Positions 44,697 to 53,643 of a stretch of DNA of 64,000 bases are shown piece by piece. This DNA comes from Ewingella sp963519305. Lineage in GTDB: Bacteria; Pseudomonadota; Gammaproteobacteria; Enterobacterales; Enterobacteriaceae. Position 1 is the stretch's first letter, and each line of letters starts with the position of its first letter. The notes beneath the pieces are model-generated. The model was not told where the DNA came from. It made no database searches and worked only from the letters and a program-made list of their open reading frames with translations. Location: positions 62,001 through 126,000 of the forward strand of contig CAUQMS010000012.1 in assembly GCA_963519305.1 (NCBI GenBank). Reading direction: 5' to 3'. The translations under genes were made by a program, and so were the position numbers.

Positions 44697-46322
44697 TTAG
44701 TGATCACTGAGCCAGACGTCATACGCATTTTCCGGCATCTGCTTGAAGGGCCGGAATCCTAGACCGTGCACGTAAGCGGCAGCGGCAATCTGGTCTTCAG
44801 GCTCATACAGCGGGATAGCCAGCGCCTGTTGCAGGATGGCGAAATTCTGCAACTGGGCGTAGAAACCTTTGCGCTTTTCGGTGTCCAGCGTCTGCGATGC
44901 GCCCTGTAACCACGGGGTGATTTCCGGCGCGGCCGTGCGGCTGTAGTTAATCGCACCGCCGCCTTTGACCGGCAGGTAGTGGTTTTCGATGTCGATGCCG
45001 TCGGTGTCGGTATTTGAGTTAGCAATCGAGCCGAACAGGCCGGTATTGCGTACGTCGGTGTAGGTGCCGGAATCGACATAGCGGATTTTCAGCTCCACAC
45101 CGAGACGCTGACGGGCCTGCGCCTGTAATGCCTGCAGCAGGACGTCGCGTTGATCGCGCACCGTGGCCTGTGCCTGAATGATCTCAATGCTCAGACGCTT
45201 ACCGTCTTTGCTGCGAAAGCCGTCTGTATCACGCGTTTTCCAGCCCGCTTCGTCGAGCAGCTGGTTGGCCAGCGTCGGGTTATTGCCGTATTTGCCGTCG
45301 AGGCTGTTGTCATACAGCGGGTCAACCGGCGACGTAATGCCCCAGACGCGCGTGCGTTCGCCACGGTAGATGGACTGCAAAATTGGCCCGACGTCCAGCC
45401 CCTGTAACAGCGATTGTCGTACCCTGAGCTCCTGGGTCGGCCCGTAGGTGACGTTCAAAAACAGCGAATAGGGCGTGCCGGTATTGAGGGCGTGCTGGTA
45501 AGTGAAGTCTTTATTGTCTTTGAACTCACCGGCGTCATTGCCGGAAATCCCTTCAATCACATCAACCTGACCGGAGAGCAGCGCGCCGGTGCGCACAGAC
45601 GATTCCGGCAGGAAGCGGTAGGTCACGCTATCGAGATACGCCGGTCCCTGATGCGCCGCATTGGCCGAGGCCCAGTGGTAATTCGGGTTTTTGACAAATT
45701 CCGCCTGCTGGCCTTTCTCATACTTTTTAAGAATGAAAGGTCCGGTGCCTGCCAGTTCCGGTCCACCGGCTTTTAACTGCGGTGAACTCCATGCCGCGGG
45801 CGACAACAGTTTCAGGCCTGCGGCGAAGGAGAGGAACGGTGCATAAACCTGTTTAAGCGTGACGGTGACAGTGTGGTCGTCCGGCGTGCCGACATGGTCG
45901 ATACGGCTGGCGATGGCACACAGGCTGGAACCTGCGCAGTAGGCCGGATCCCGGGCATGGCGGAAGTTTTCGGCCACGGCATTGGCGTCGAGCTTTTTGC
46001 CGTCAGAGAAAGTGACGTCCTGACGCAGGGTAAACGTGTAGGTTTTTCCGTCGTCGGACAGGGTGTAACCCTGTGCCAGCCACGGAATATAAGAGCCGTC
46101 CGGTTTGCGCGCCAGCAGGGATTCATAGGCCACGCGCAGGATCAGTTCCGCTTTCGACTGGCCGTTAAGCTGCGGGTTAAAGGTGTTGGGTTCGGTTTCG
46201 ACGCCCCAGGTCAGCGCGCCGCCGCTGCGGGGTTGGCCGGTGGAGGCGAAAGCGTGGTGGCTGACGGCCAGCGCCAACAGAGAGAGACTGGCGAGACCAG
46301 TGCTAAAGGTTATGCGGTTCAT
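44697..46322 (-). CDS. Periplasmic solute-binding protein, family 5
   Basis: 541 residues with a signal peptide (cleavage near AFA-STG) and the SBP_bac_5 pattern (GGALTWGVETEPNTFNPQ; KNPNYHW; GTPYSLFLNVTYGPTQ). Captures the substrate for the importer; the family binds peptides, nickel and various small molecules. It lies between the GNAT gene and the permeases. Confidence 0.93.
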   Translation of the reverse strand: MNRITFSTGLASLSLLALAVSHHAFASTGQPRSGGALTWGVETEPNTFNPQLNGQSKAELILRVAYESLLARKPDGSYIPWLAQGYTLSDDGKTYTFTLRQDVTFSDGKKLDANAVAENFRHARDPAYCAGSSLCAIASRIDHVGTPDDHTVTVTLKQVYAPFLSFAAGLKLLSPAAWSSPQLKAGGPELAGTGPFILKKYEKGQQAEFVKNPNYHWASANAAHQGPAYLDSVTYRFLPESSVRTGALLSGQVDVIEGISGNDAGEFKDNKDFTYQHALNTGTPYSLFLNVTYGPTQELRVRQSLLQGLDVGPILQSIYRGERTRVWGITSPVDPLYDNSLDGKYGNNPTLANQLLDEAGWKTRDTDGFRSKDGKRLSIEIIQAQATVRDQRDVLLQALQAQARQRLGVELKIRYVDSGTYTDVRNTGLFGSIANSNTDTDGIDIENHYLPVKGGGAINYSRTAAPEITPWLQGASQTLDTEKRKGFYAQLQNFAILQQALAIPLYEPEDQIAAAAYVHGLGFRPFKQMPENAYDVWLSDH

Positions 46323-46356
46323 TATTTCCCCGGAGATCCATCAGATTCAAACGTCA

Positions 46357-46917
46357 TCAGACGTAAAGTTTGGCTTCAGGCACGGTACGCACGAACTCTT
46401 TCTGCGCCTGTGCTTCATACAACGGTTGGTTAAGAATTTTGCGTAAATAAACCAGTTCAACGCCGAGCGGATTGACCGCGGTGTGGAAAGGCTCGTAGCC
46501 GCGACGCTGATAGAGCGCCGTCAGCCACGGATGCCGGATAGCGGTGGCGAGATAGACCGCCGGGACTTTCAGGGTGTCGCGCAGAAAGTTGTCTTCGACA
46601 TAACTCATGATCTGCGCGCCAAACCCCTGTCCTTTGGCGCTTTCGCTGACTGCAAACCAGTGAACAAACGGCCAGGGCGCAAACTCTTTACCGGACGGTG
46701 TCCACGGAAAGCGGGTAGTCAGCGTGGCGGTCAGTCCCTGTTCGGTCTCCAGCACATAAGTGGTTTCGCGGCGGATCACTTCGCGGACTTCTTCCACCGA
46801 AGCACGCGTAATGGTGAAGTGAATATTCAGTTTGAGCAGCGGGGCGTAGGCCTGTTGCAGCAGCGCGTGCAGTTCAGCGGCTTCGTCTTCGCGCGCCAGC
46901 CGGATCTGTTGGCTCAT
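46357..46917 (-). CDS. GNAT-family N-acetyltransferase
   Basis: 186 residues with the GNAT acetyl-CoA segment (FAVSESAKGQGFGAQIMSYVED) and the C-terminal beta-bulge region (YLATAIRHPWLTALYQRRGYE). Position between a flavin oxidoreductase and a peptide-type importer suggests it acetylates the imported amine before oxidative cleavage, as in the Bacillus ytmI and yxe sulfur operons; that is inference. Confidence 0.85.
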   Translation of the reverse strand: MSQQIRLAREDEAAELHALLQQAYAPLLKLNIHFTITRASVEEVREVIRRETTYVLETEQGLTATLTTRFPWTPSGKEFAPWPFVHWFAVSESAKGQGFGAQIMSYVEDNFLRDTLKVPAVYLATAIRHPWLTALYQRRGYEPFHTAVNPLGVELVYLRKILNQPLYEAQAQKEFVRTVPEAKLYV

Positions 46918-46927
46918 CGGGTTCTCC

Positions 46928-47926
46928 TCAGGCCAGTACGCGGCTTTCGGCCGCCAGCAGTTCGAGCGATTTCAGCCGCGCCTGTGCCTGGGCCAGCGGG
47001 GTATCAATCACAAACTCTTCCACGCCGTAGCGCGCCTGTAATTCCTCAAGCTTGTGGTGGACCTGCTCTGCGGTGCCGGTCAGCACGGACGACGTGCGTT
47101 CTTCAATCTGATGGGAGGTGGCGGTGGACTGGCGGATATAGGCCTCGGCCTGCGCATGGCTGCCGACGGTAACGCTCTGGCCGTCGCTGCCGGTTACGCG
47201 AAACTGCTGGCGGTCAGCCGCCAGTTTTTCGGCCTGTGCGGCGGTTTCAGCCACAATCACTGACACGGCCAGCAGCCCGCGACGCCCGGAGCTGTCATGG
47301 GTATAGGCTGACAGCGCTCGGCCAATTTCCGCCGGATCACCATTGAGGTGTGCGGCAAACACGAAGTTCCAGTTCAGGCTGGCGGCCAGACGGGCGCTCT
47401 GTTCGCTGGCACCGAGCAAAAAGCGGCTCGCCGGTTGTTCCGGCAATGGCGTGGCAAACAGCGTATCGCCCTGAAGGTCAGAGGGTTGCGCGGAAAGCCA
47501 GCCGTCAAGTTGTTGCAGCTGCGCCGCAAAATCGCCTTTCAGCGTGGGATCAACCGCGTATTGCAAAGCACGTGTGGAGAGCGGCAGGCCGCCGGGTGCT
47601 TTGCCGACGCCTAAATCTACCCGCCCCGGTGCCAGCGATGCCAGCAGGTTGAAGTTTTCGGCCACTTTGTAGGGGCTGTAATGTTGCAGCATCACACCGC
47701 CGGAGCCAACGCGGATGCGTTTGGTGTGCGCGAGGATCCAGGCGATCACCACTTCCGGCGACGAGATCGCCAGCTTGTCGGTGTTGTGATGTTCGGCCAG
47801 CCAGAAGCGGTGATAGCCCCAGCGTTCGGCCTTCTGCGCCAGTTCCAGCGTGCGTTTCAGCGCACCGCTGGCGTTTTCATCTTCGTCGATGGGGCTTTTT
47901 TCCAGCAGACTTAATCGGTAACTCAT
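46928..47926 (-). CDS. Luciferase-like (LLM, MsnO8-type) flavin oxidoreductase
   Basis: 332 residues; MSYRLSLLEKSPIDED, YHRFWLAEHHNTDKLAISSPEV and GSGGVMLQHYSPYKVAENF are LLM class signatures. First gene of the operon. Unlike the NtaA/DszA member at the operon end it belongs to the short LLM branch, so the operon encodes two different flavin monooxygenases. Substrate unknown. Confidence 0.9.
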   Translation of the reverse strand: MSYRLSLLEKSPIDEDENASGALKRTLELAQKAERWGYHRFWLAEHHNTDKLAISSPEVVIAWILAHTKRIRVGSGGVMLQHYSPYKVAENFNLLASLAPGRVDLGVGKAPGGLPLSTRALQYAVDPTLKGDFAAQLQQLDGWLSAQPSDLQGDTLFATPLPEQPASRFLLGASEQSARLAASLNWNFVFAAHLNGDPAEIGRALSAYTHDSSGRRGLLAVSVIVAETAAQAEKLAADRQQFRVTGSDGQSVTVGSHAQAEAYIRQSTATSHQIEERTSSVLTGTAEQVHHKLEELQARYGVEEFVIDTPLAQAQARLKSLELLAAESRVLA

Positions 47927-48130
47927 AATATTCCTGTCCTTTTGTTCCCGGCAGTTCGTTATGGGTTCGATTATTAAAGGCAGGTTACAAAGTTGTAAAA
48001 CAACAATAGTTGCTATTCAGTTGCGCGAAATGAGATAGGGAAAGCGGGCGGGTGGTGGCGGCGGTTTCTGCCGGAACGGATTTAAGGTAAGGTTTGCCCC
48101 ATAACAATGACGTTCACCTTCAGGCCAAAT

Positions 48131-48544
48131 ATGACAACGGATAATCCCGGCGAACTTTTCCGCCAAAAACTGGTGGCGCTCGCGCTGACGCTGAATATTG
48201 ACCCGCACGTGGCGGACAATCAGGTGTTGGATCGCGTGGCACTCAGCTTTCGCAAACTGCTCAACTTTATGGCGCAGGACAGTGAGCTGACTCAGCGGGC
48301 GTTTGACGGGCAGGCGAAAAACGCGCTGGTGAGTGTTATCGCCGGGAACCTTGCGGCGTGTCAGGAAGGGGAATTGTTCAGAAAGGATATTTCAGCCCAA
48401 TGGCTAGCCCGCTGCTTTGTCGGCATGCTGGATCAGATGCGCGAAGAACCGGCCGATCCGGCCCTGCGCCATCAGCAAAGCATCGCCTGCGCGAAAATTC
48501 TCTGTGAAGGGATGTGGCCGGGTGCGGCGGATGCGCGAGGTTAA
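48131..48544 (+). CDS. TetR-like C-terminal (ligand) domain protein without a DNA-binding domain
   Basis: 137 residues, all helical; NQVLDRVALSFRKLLNFMAQDSELTQRAF and WLARCFVGMLDQ look like the ligand and dimer domain of TetR regulators. No helix-turn-helix precedes it in any frame of the 180 bases upstream. It may be a truncated regulator, a dominant-negative partner, or a separate family. An ATG eight codons upstream is an alternative start. Divergent from the flavin-oxidoreductase operon. Good terminator behind it. Confidence 0.6.
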   Translation: MTTDNPGELFRQKLVALALTLNIDPHVADNQVLDRVALSFRKLLNFMAQDSELTQRAFDGQAKNALVSVIAGNLAACQEGELFRKDISAQWLARCFVGMLDQMREEPADPALRHQQSIACAKILCEGMWPGAADARG

Positions 48545-48553
48545 AACCCGAAT

Positions 48554-48590
48554 AAAAAGCCACGATGCGTTTCCGGCACCGTGGCTTTTT
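48554..48590. terminator. Bidirectional terminator
   Basis: AAAAAGCCACG pairs perfectly with CGTGGCTTTTT across a 15-base loop, between two converging genes. Confidence 0.85.
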
Positions 48591-48604
48591 AAGGCGTGAA
48601 AGAC

Positions 48605-49435
48605 TTAACGGCTGAGCGATTTAAACTGGCGCGTTGTTTCCGTTAACGCCACTTCAGTCGGCAGACGTTCCATCGAACTTGCGCCGTAGAAACCATCCAC
48701 CAGCGGGCAGTTTTTCATGATGTACTCCGCGTCCTGCGGCGATGAAATCGGCCCGCCGTGACACAGTACAATCACATCTTCCCGCACGCCTTTGGCGGCT
48801 TTCGCCCATTCGTTGATCATTGGCACGCAGTCTTCGAGCTTCAGCGCGGTTCCGGCACCGATATTCCCGCCGGTGGTCAGGCCCATGTGTGGCACGATGA
48901 TATCTGCACCGGCTTCAGTCATGGCGATGGCATCGGCGGCGCTGAATACGTAAGGCGTGGTCAGCATGTCTTTCTGATGGGCGAGGCGGATCATATCGAC
49001 TTCCATCCCGTATCCCATGCCGGTCTCTTCCAGATTAGCGCGGAAGTTGCCGTCAATCAGCCCGACCGTCGGGAAGTTTTGCACACCGGCAAAACCCAGC
49101 GCCTTCAGGTCATCGAGGAACTTATCAAACTGGCAGAACGGGTCAGTGCCGTTGACCCCCGCCAGTACCGGGGTATGTTTCACCACCGGTATCACTTCTT
49201 TGGCCATATCGACCACAATTTCATTGGCGTTGCCGTAGGCCAGTAAACCGGCCAGCGATCCGCGCCCGGCCATGCGGTAACGGCCTGAGTTGTAGATGAC
49301 GATCAGGTCAATTCCACCGGCTTCTTCGCACTTGGCGGAGAGCCCGGTCCCCGCGCCGCCGCCGATTATCGGCTCACGGCGGGCGATCATCTCACGAAAT
49401 TTCGTCAATAACGCCTGACGTTCAAATTTAGCCAT
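48605..49435 (-). CDS. TIM-barrel PEP-mutase/hydrolase-like protein
   Basis: 276 residues of the phosphoenolpyruvate hydrolase-like TIM-barrel family found beside Tm-1-like genes (GGGAGTGLSAKCEEAGGIDLI at the N-terminus, GADIIVPHMGLTTGGNIGAG, VLCHGGPISSPQDAEY). Lies 11 bases after the Tm-1-like gene; the two are a conserved pair in bacteria and fungi. Catalytic role not known with certainty. Confidence 0.88.
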   Translation of the reverse strand: MAKFERQALLTKFREMIARREPIIGGGAGTGLSAKCEEAGGIDLIVIYNSGRYRMAGRGSLAGLLAYGNANEIVVDMAKEVIPVVKHTPVLAGVNGTDPFCQFDKFLDDLKALGFAGVQNFPTVGLIDGNFRANLEETGMGYGMEVDMIRLAHQKDMLTTPYVFSAADAIAMTEAGADIIVPHMGLTTGGNIGAGTALKLEDCVPMINEWAKAAKGVREDVIVLCHGGPISSPQDAEYIMKNCPLVDGFYGASSMERLPTEVALTETTRQFKSLSR

Positions 49436-49446
49436 GATGGTTTCCC

Positions 49447-50661
49447 TTAATGTTGGGCAATATCTTTAAACAGTCGGACTGCGGTAGCGGCAAACTCTGG
49501 ATCATTAATGTTGCAGCTCAGTCTGACTACACGCCGCTTTGCGGTCTGTTTTACGGTTTTTTCCAAGGTGTCGGCAAAAGCATTCAGCGCATCGGGGTTC
49601 CAGAAAGGTTGCCCGACCGCATCGAGGGCAGAAAAACCGCCTCCGGGTATCAGGAAACGCACTTCGCCTTCGCAGGCGTTGAGCTTTTCTCCAATCCATT
49701 TCGCCATGTCGGCGTTTTCTTCCGGCGTGGTGCGCATCAGCGTCACCTGCGCGTTGTGTTCGTAAAACTGGCGGCCGGCATATTTGGCCGGAACACTGCT
49801 GATGTGGCCGAAGTTGACCATGTCCAGTGCGCCACAGGAGCCGACGTAGGGCACCTGCGTTTGTGCGATGGCGTCGAAGCGTTCAGGGCCGCAGGCCAGT
49901 ACGCCGTCAAATAAGAGGTCGCACACTTCGGTGGTGGTCAGATCCAGCACGCCAGACAACAGGCCGCTGGAGACCAGTTTTTCCATCGCTTTACCGCCGC
50001 TGCCGGTGGCATGAAACACCAGGCAGTCAAATTCTTTTTCCAGCAGTTCGCTGGCGGTCTGGATGCACGGCGTGGTAACACCAAACATCGTCAGCCCGAT
50101 CGCCGGTTTGTCGTCATCACTTTCCGGATGGGAGAAATAGACCGCGCCGGCAATCTGGTGCGCGGCATTCGCCAGCACTTTGCGCGAAATCCGGTTTAGC
50201 CCGGCCACATCCGTAACCGAATAAAGCATGGCGATGTCGCTCGCGCCGATATACGCCGACACATCGCCTGAGGCCATGGTCGAGACCATCAGCTTCGGAA
50301 TACCTACCTGCAGGCTTTGCATTGCCGGTGTGATAAGCGCTGTGCCACCCGAACCGCCCAGGCCGAGCAGGGCCGCGACGTCATGACGCGATGCCATAAA
50401 ATGCTCAAACGCCACCGCCATCGCGCTGATGGCACGCCCGCGATCGCCGCAAAATACCGCTGCGGCCCCTTGCGGATGGAATGCCGCCACGGTCTGCGCG
50501 CTGATATCCGCCAGCGTGTCGTGGCCCTGCGCTTTGGTCGATAAATCCACCGTGACCGTTTTCAGGCCGGTAGCACGAATCAAATCACTGACAAAAACCA
50601 TTTCGCGACCTTTGGTATCCGTCGTGGTAGCGATGTAAACACGGGGCGTTGGCACGGTCAT
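49447..50661 (-). CDS. Tm-1-like ATP-binding (UPF0261) protein
   Basis: 404 residues starting PRVYIATTTDTKGREMVFVSDL, with GLGGSGGTALITPAMQ and FHATGSGGKAMEKLVSSGLL, signatures of the UPF0261/Tm-1 N-terminal domain (Tm-1 of tomato inhibits a viral replicase; the bacterial role is unclear). Operon with the TIM-barrel gene and divergent from a TetR gene with two operator palindromes between. Confidence 0.88.
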   Translation of the reverse strand: MTVPTPRVYIATTTDTKGREMVFVSDLIRATGLKTVTVDLSTKAQGHDTLADISAQTVAAFHPQGAAAVFCGDRGRAISAMAVAFEHFMASRHDVAALLGLGGSGGTALITPAMQSLQVGIPKLMVSTMASGDVSAYIGASDIAMLYSVTDVAGLNRISRKVLANAAHQIAGAVYFSHPESDDDKPAIGLTMFGVTTPCIQTASELLEKEFDCLVFHATGSGGKAMEKLVSSGLLSGVLDLTTTEVCDLLFDGVLACGPERFDAIAQTQVPYVGSCGALDMVNFGHISSVPAKYAGRQFYEHNAQVTLMRTTPEENADMAKWIGEKLNACEGEVRFLIPGGGFSALDAVGQPFWNPDALNAFADTLEKTVKQTAKRRVVRLSCNINDPEFAATAVRLFKDIAQH

Positions 50662-50696
50662 CGGGCATCCTTAATATGAATAAGATTTCATAATAA

Positions 50697-50753
50697 TGAG
50701 ACGATGGTCTTATTCATGCAAGGCTATCATACACATTTGAGACTGGAGTCTCA
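50697..50753. promoter_or_regulatory. Two TetR-type operator palindromes
   Basis: TGAGACTGGAGTCTCA at 50738-50753 is a perfect 6+4+6 palindrome; TGAGACGATGGTCTTA at 50697-50712 is a near copy. They lie between the Tm-1-like operon and the TetR gene, suited for control of both directions. Confidence 0.65.
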
Positions 50754-50838
50754 TATAATTTACACAACGGCGATTTTGCTTTCAGCACTGACTTTATTTG
50801 TTAAAGTCAGGCATCAGAATTTTTGACGGAAATGTATT

Positions 50839-51462
50839 TTGACACCTATTGATATCCAGAAAGAGCTGACCCCGGCGCAACACCGCACCCGCCGACGGCT
50901 GGTGGCCGCCGCGATGAATCTTTCCGCCAGCGGCGCACTACCCACACTGACTGAAGTCGCCACGCAGGCCGAGATGTCGCGTGCTACGGCCTACCGCTAT
51001 TTTTCAACGCAGGGGGCACTGGTGGCGGCGATGGTTGAGGAGAGTCTGCGGCCCATTATTGAATGGCGGCCGCGGCAGGCTGACGCGGGCCAGCGTATCC
51101 ATGAATTGCTGGCGTTTGCCTATCCGCGAATGCTCGAACATGAAGGGGTGTTGCGGGCGGCACTGCAACTCTCTTTGCAGCAGTGGTCCGAACAACGCCG
51201 TGATCCGAAAACGGCGGAGACGCTGGTGCGCGGTAACCGTAAAAATATTCTTAAACGCGTGGTGGAACCGCTGGAAGGCAAAATGTCAGCCGACAGTCTG
51301 CAACGTATGATCTACGCCTTTTCGCTGATTTACGGCTCGGAGGTCTTTATGGTCATGAAGGATATCTGGCACACAGATGATAACGAGATCCTCAACGTCA
51401 CCCAGTGGATGGCGAAAGCGATTCTGCGTCAGGCCGAAGAGGATAGACGGGCGGGGGAATAA
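50839..51462 (+). CDS. TetR/AcrR-family regulator
   Basis: 207 residues with an N-terminal TetR helix-turn-helix (RRRLVAAAMNLSASGALPTLTEVATQAEMSRATAYRYF spans it) and a helical C-terminal ligand domain. The only early start is TTG (50839), 12 bases after GACGGA; the first ATG would remove the first helix. Divergent from the Tm-1-like/TIM-barrel operon, which it probably represses through the palindromes. Confidence 0.83.
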   Translation: MTPIDIQKELTPAQHRTRRRLVAAAMNLSASGALPTLTEVATQAEMSRATAYRYFSTQGALVAAMVEESLRPIIEWRPRQADAGQRIHELLAFAYPRMLEHEGVLRAALQLSLQQWSEQRRDPKTAETLVRGNRKNILKRVVEPLEGKMSADSLQRMIYAFSLIYGSEVFMVMKDIWHTDDNEILNVTQWMAKAILRQAEEDRRAGE

Positions 51463-51473
51463 CCTGCAACGCT

Positions 51474-52022
51474 TTACTTCTTGTTCAACGTAACCTGTTT
51501 CAATGACTCCCACAGGCGCTCTTTATCGCTATCTTCTAAATGCGTCTGCTGAAGTGTTTGCATAAATGTGTTTTTGTCAGTCAATGGTAACCCTTCACTT
51601 AATCTCGTACTGACAGTTGTCAGGATCGCGGTGCTCAGAACGCTGATTTTTGATCTCACCTGCATCAGTGGCTCAGGCTGCCAACCTTTTTCTGGTACGG
51701 ATAACCAGTCAGCCCGATAGCGGTATTGAATTGCTTTGGCTGCGTCCATTTGCGCTTGTATAAAGGGTTTTACCGACTCACCGTTTAACCCTAACGTTTC
51801 TGCCTTAGCCACTGAGGCGGCTAATACCTGGGCTTCCTGCGGCAGGTCCTCAATGGCCTGGTGATTGATGGCCTTGTATCCGGCGACATCTTTCATATAA
51901 GACAAACGCTGATTCATCAATGAAGCGACGTCACGGCTTGGTACGGGCACTGCCATCGCTGATACAGAAAGCAGTAAACTTGCCAAAAACAAACTGGCAG
52001 AGCTTTTTTTATTCATCATCAT
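51474..52022 (-). CDS. aroQ: Periplasmic (gamma-class) chorismate mutase
   Basis: 182 residues with a clear signal peptide (SLFLASLLLSVSAMA, cleavage near residue 24), then an AroQ-fold helical domain: NQRLSYMKDVAGYKAINHQ carries the conserved R39 and K50; the IQAQMDAAKAIQYRYRADW helix follows. Turns chorismate into prephenate, here in the periplasm; role of exported *AroQ in enterobacteria is not settled. Its ATG overlaps the mntR stop (ATGA), so it is translated with mntR, an unusual pairing. Confidence 0.85.
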   Translation of the reverse strand: MMMNKKSSASLFLASLLLSVSAMAVPVPSRDVASLMNQRLSYMKDVAGYKAINHQAIEDLPQEAQVLAASVAKAETLGLNGESVKPFIQAQMDAAKAIQYRYRADWLSVPEKGWQPEPLMQVRSKISVLSTAILTTVSTRLSEGLPLTDKNTFMQTLQQTHLEDSDKERLWESLKQVTLNKK

Positions 52023-52465
52023 AAGGTTCTCTGCTGCGCCGTAAAGCGGCGGAAGGCGTCGAGGGTTTCGTCGCTCACGTGATGTTCCACACCTTCGGCA
52101 TCCAGGCGTGCGGTTTCCGGGCTGATGCCCAGAGCAATAAAGAACGCTTCTACCACATTGTGGCGCTCGCGGTTCTCAGCGGCCAATTTCTCCCCTTCCG
52201 GCGTCAGGAAGGTGCCGCGATACGGCAGTTGGCGAACCAGCCCGGCGCTGGCCAGACGCTTCAGGGTTTTCGCTACGGTTGGCTGCGACACGCCAAGCCG
52301 CGCGGCTAAATCGACCTGTCGTGCTTCACCGAATTCGCGGATTAAATCCGAGATCAGTTCAACGTAGTCATCCATTAATTCCCGTCGATGCGCTTCGCGC
52401 ACCTGTAAAAAACCCTGAGCGTGCTCTTCAGCATCCAGTAGCGGATTCAACTTCTTATTATTCAC
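52019..52465 (-). CDS. mntR: Manganese transport repressor
   Basis: 148 residues, DtxR family: winged helix (RQVDLAARLGVSQPTVAKTLKRL) and metal-binding/dimer part (DAEGVEHHVSDETLDAFRRF). Very close to E. coli MntR. GTG start at 52465, with GAGG eight bases upstream; the longer upstream frame has no family counterpart. Represses Mn importers when Mn(II) is plentiful; an MntR box precedes the divergent sit operon. Confidence 0.92.
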   Translation of the reverse strand: MNNKKLNPLLDAEEHAQGFLQVREAHRRELMDDYVELISDLIREFGEARQVDLAARLGVSQPTVAKTLKRLASAGLVRQLPYRGTFLTPEGEKLAAENRERHNVVEAFFIALGISPETARLDAEGVEHHVSDETLDAFRRFTAQQRTL

Positions 52466-52588
52466 AACGCTTGCCTCTTTCTTGCTCAATGGTTTTTTAC
52501 CTTGGCCGCTTTGACTGCGGCAAGGAGAACCATTGTAAACCAAGCCGCCTCCAGCACCAATTTTTGCAAACTTCACCTTGGCTATGGA

Positions 52589-52606
52589 GTATAGCCTATG
52601 CTATAC
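52589..52606. promoter_or_regulatory. MntR box upstream of sitABCD
   Basis: GTATAGC-CTAT-GCTATAC, perfect 7-base arms, resembles the MntR palindrome of enterobacterial mntH promoters. Lies 51 bases before sitA and about 124 before mntR. Confidence 0.75.
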
Positions 52607-52656
52607 ATGAATGATAAAGCGTCATCATCTGCCGTTGTGTTCTGAGGAGGAGTTTC

Positions 52657-53643
52657 ATGGAAAGAGGCCGGAGTCCTGCAAAAAGTGACGTTATTAACCG
52701 AAATGTTTTTAGCCAGACAGTTTCATCCTGGCTGAACCATTCGCCTTTTCGCCTGCGGCTGATGCTGGTGGGTATGCTGGCGGCCCTGATAGGGGGTAAC
52801 GCACAGGCCGTTGAAAAAGAGAGAAAAAAGTTCAAGGTGGTCACCACCTTCACCGTGATTCAAGACATTGCTCAGAACGTCGCCGGTGATGCGGCCACGG
52901 TACAGTCCATTACCAAGCCGGGCGCTGAGATCCATGATTATCAGCCCACGCCTCGCGATATCGTCAAAACGCAGTCCGCCGATCTGATTCTGTGGAACGG
53001 TTTCAATCTGGAACGCTGGTTTGGCCGGTTCTTCGCCAATATTAAAAATGTGCCGTCGGTGACGGTGACCGATGGCATTAAACCTTTGCCGATTCAGGAG
53101 GGGCCGTATCTGGGCAACCCGAATCCGCACGCCTGGATGTCTTCTAAAAACGCGCTGATTTACGTCGAAAATATCCGTGCGGCGCTGGTCAAATATGATC
53201 CGGACAATGCCGCAACCTATGACCGCAACGCCAAAAATTACGCACAAAAAATCAGTCAGCTGGATGCGCCGCTGCGCGCCCGTCTGGAAAAGATCCCTGA
53301 GAGTCAGCGCTGGTTAGTGACCAGCGAAGGGGCGTTCAGTTATCTGGCGAAAGATTATGGGATGCGCGAAGCCTATCTGTGGCCGATTAACGCCGAAGAA
53401 CAAGGTACGCCTCAGCAGGTGAAAAAACTGATTGATCTGGTGCGCGAGAAGCGTATCCCGGTGGTCTTCAGCGAAAGTACTATTTCGGATAAACCCGCCC
53501 GTCAGGTGAGTAAAGAGACTGGCGCGAAGTACGGCGGCGTACTGTATGTTGATTCGCTTTCCACTGCCGGCGGCCCGGTGCCAACCTATATTGATCTCCT
53601 GAAAGTGACCGTGGGTACCATTGCAGAAGGATTCGGTCAGTGA
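52657..53643 (+). CDS. sitA: Mn/Fe ABC transporter, periplasmic binding protein
   Basis: 328 residues with an unusually long N-terminal extension before the signal core (LRLMLVGMLAALIGGNAQA). Metal ligands of the family are H93 (EIHDYQPT), H158 (NPNPHAW), E224 (TSEGAF) and D299 (YVDSLS). Captures Mn(II) or Fe(II) in the periplasm. Strong GAGGAGG ribosome site fixes the start. First gene of sitABCD; each following gene overlaps by 4 bases. Confidence 0.94.
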   Translation: MERGRSPAKSDVINRNVFSQTVSSWLNHSPFRLRLMLVGMLAALIGGNAQAVEKERKKFKVVTTFTVIQDIAQNVAGDAATVQSITKPGAEIHDYQPTPRDIVKTQSADLILWNGFNLERWFGRFFANIKNVPSVTVTDGIKPLPIQEGPYLGNPNPHAWMSSKNALIYVENIRAALVKYDPDNAATYDRNAKNYAQKISQLDAPLRARLEKIPESQRWLVTSEGAFSYLAKDYGMREAYLWPINAEEQGTPQQVKKLIDLVREKRIPVVFSESTISDKPARQVSKETGAKYGGVLYVDSLSTAGGPVPTYIDLLKVTVGTIAEGFGQ

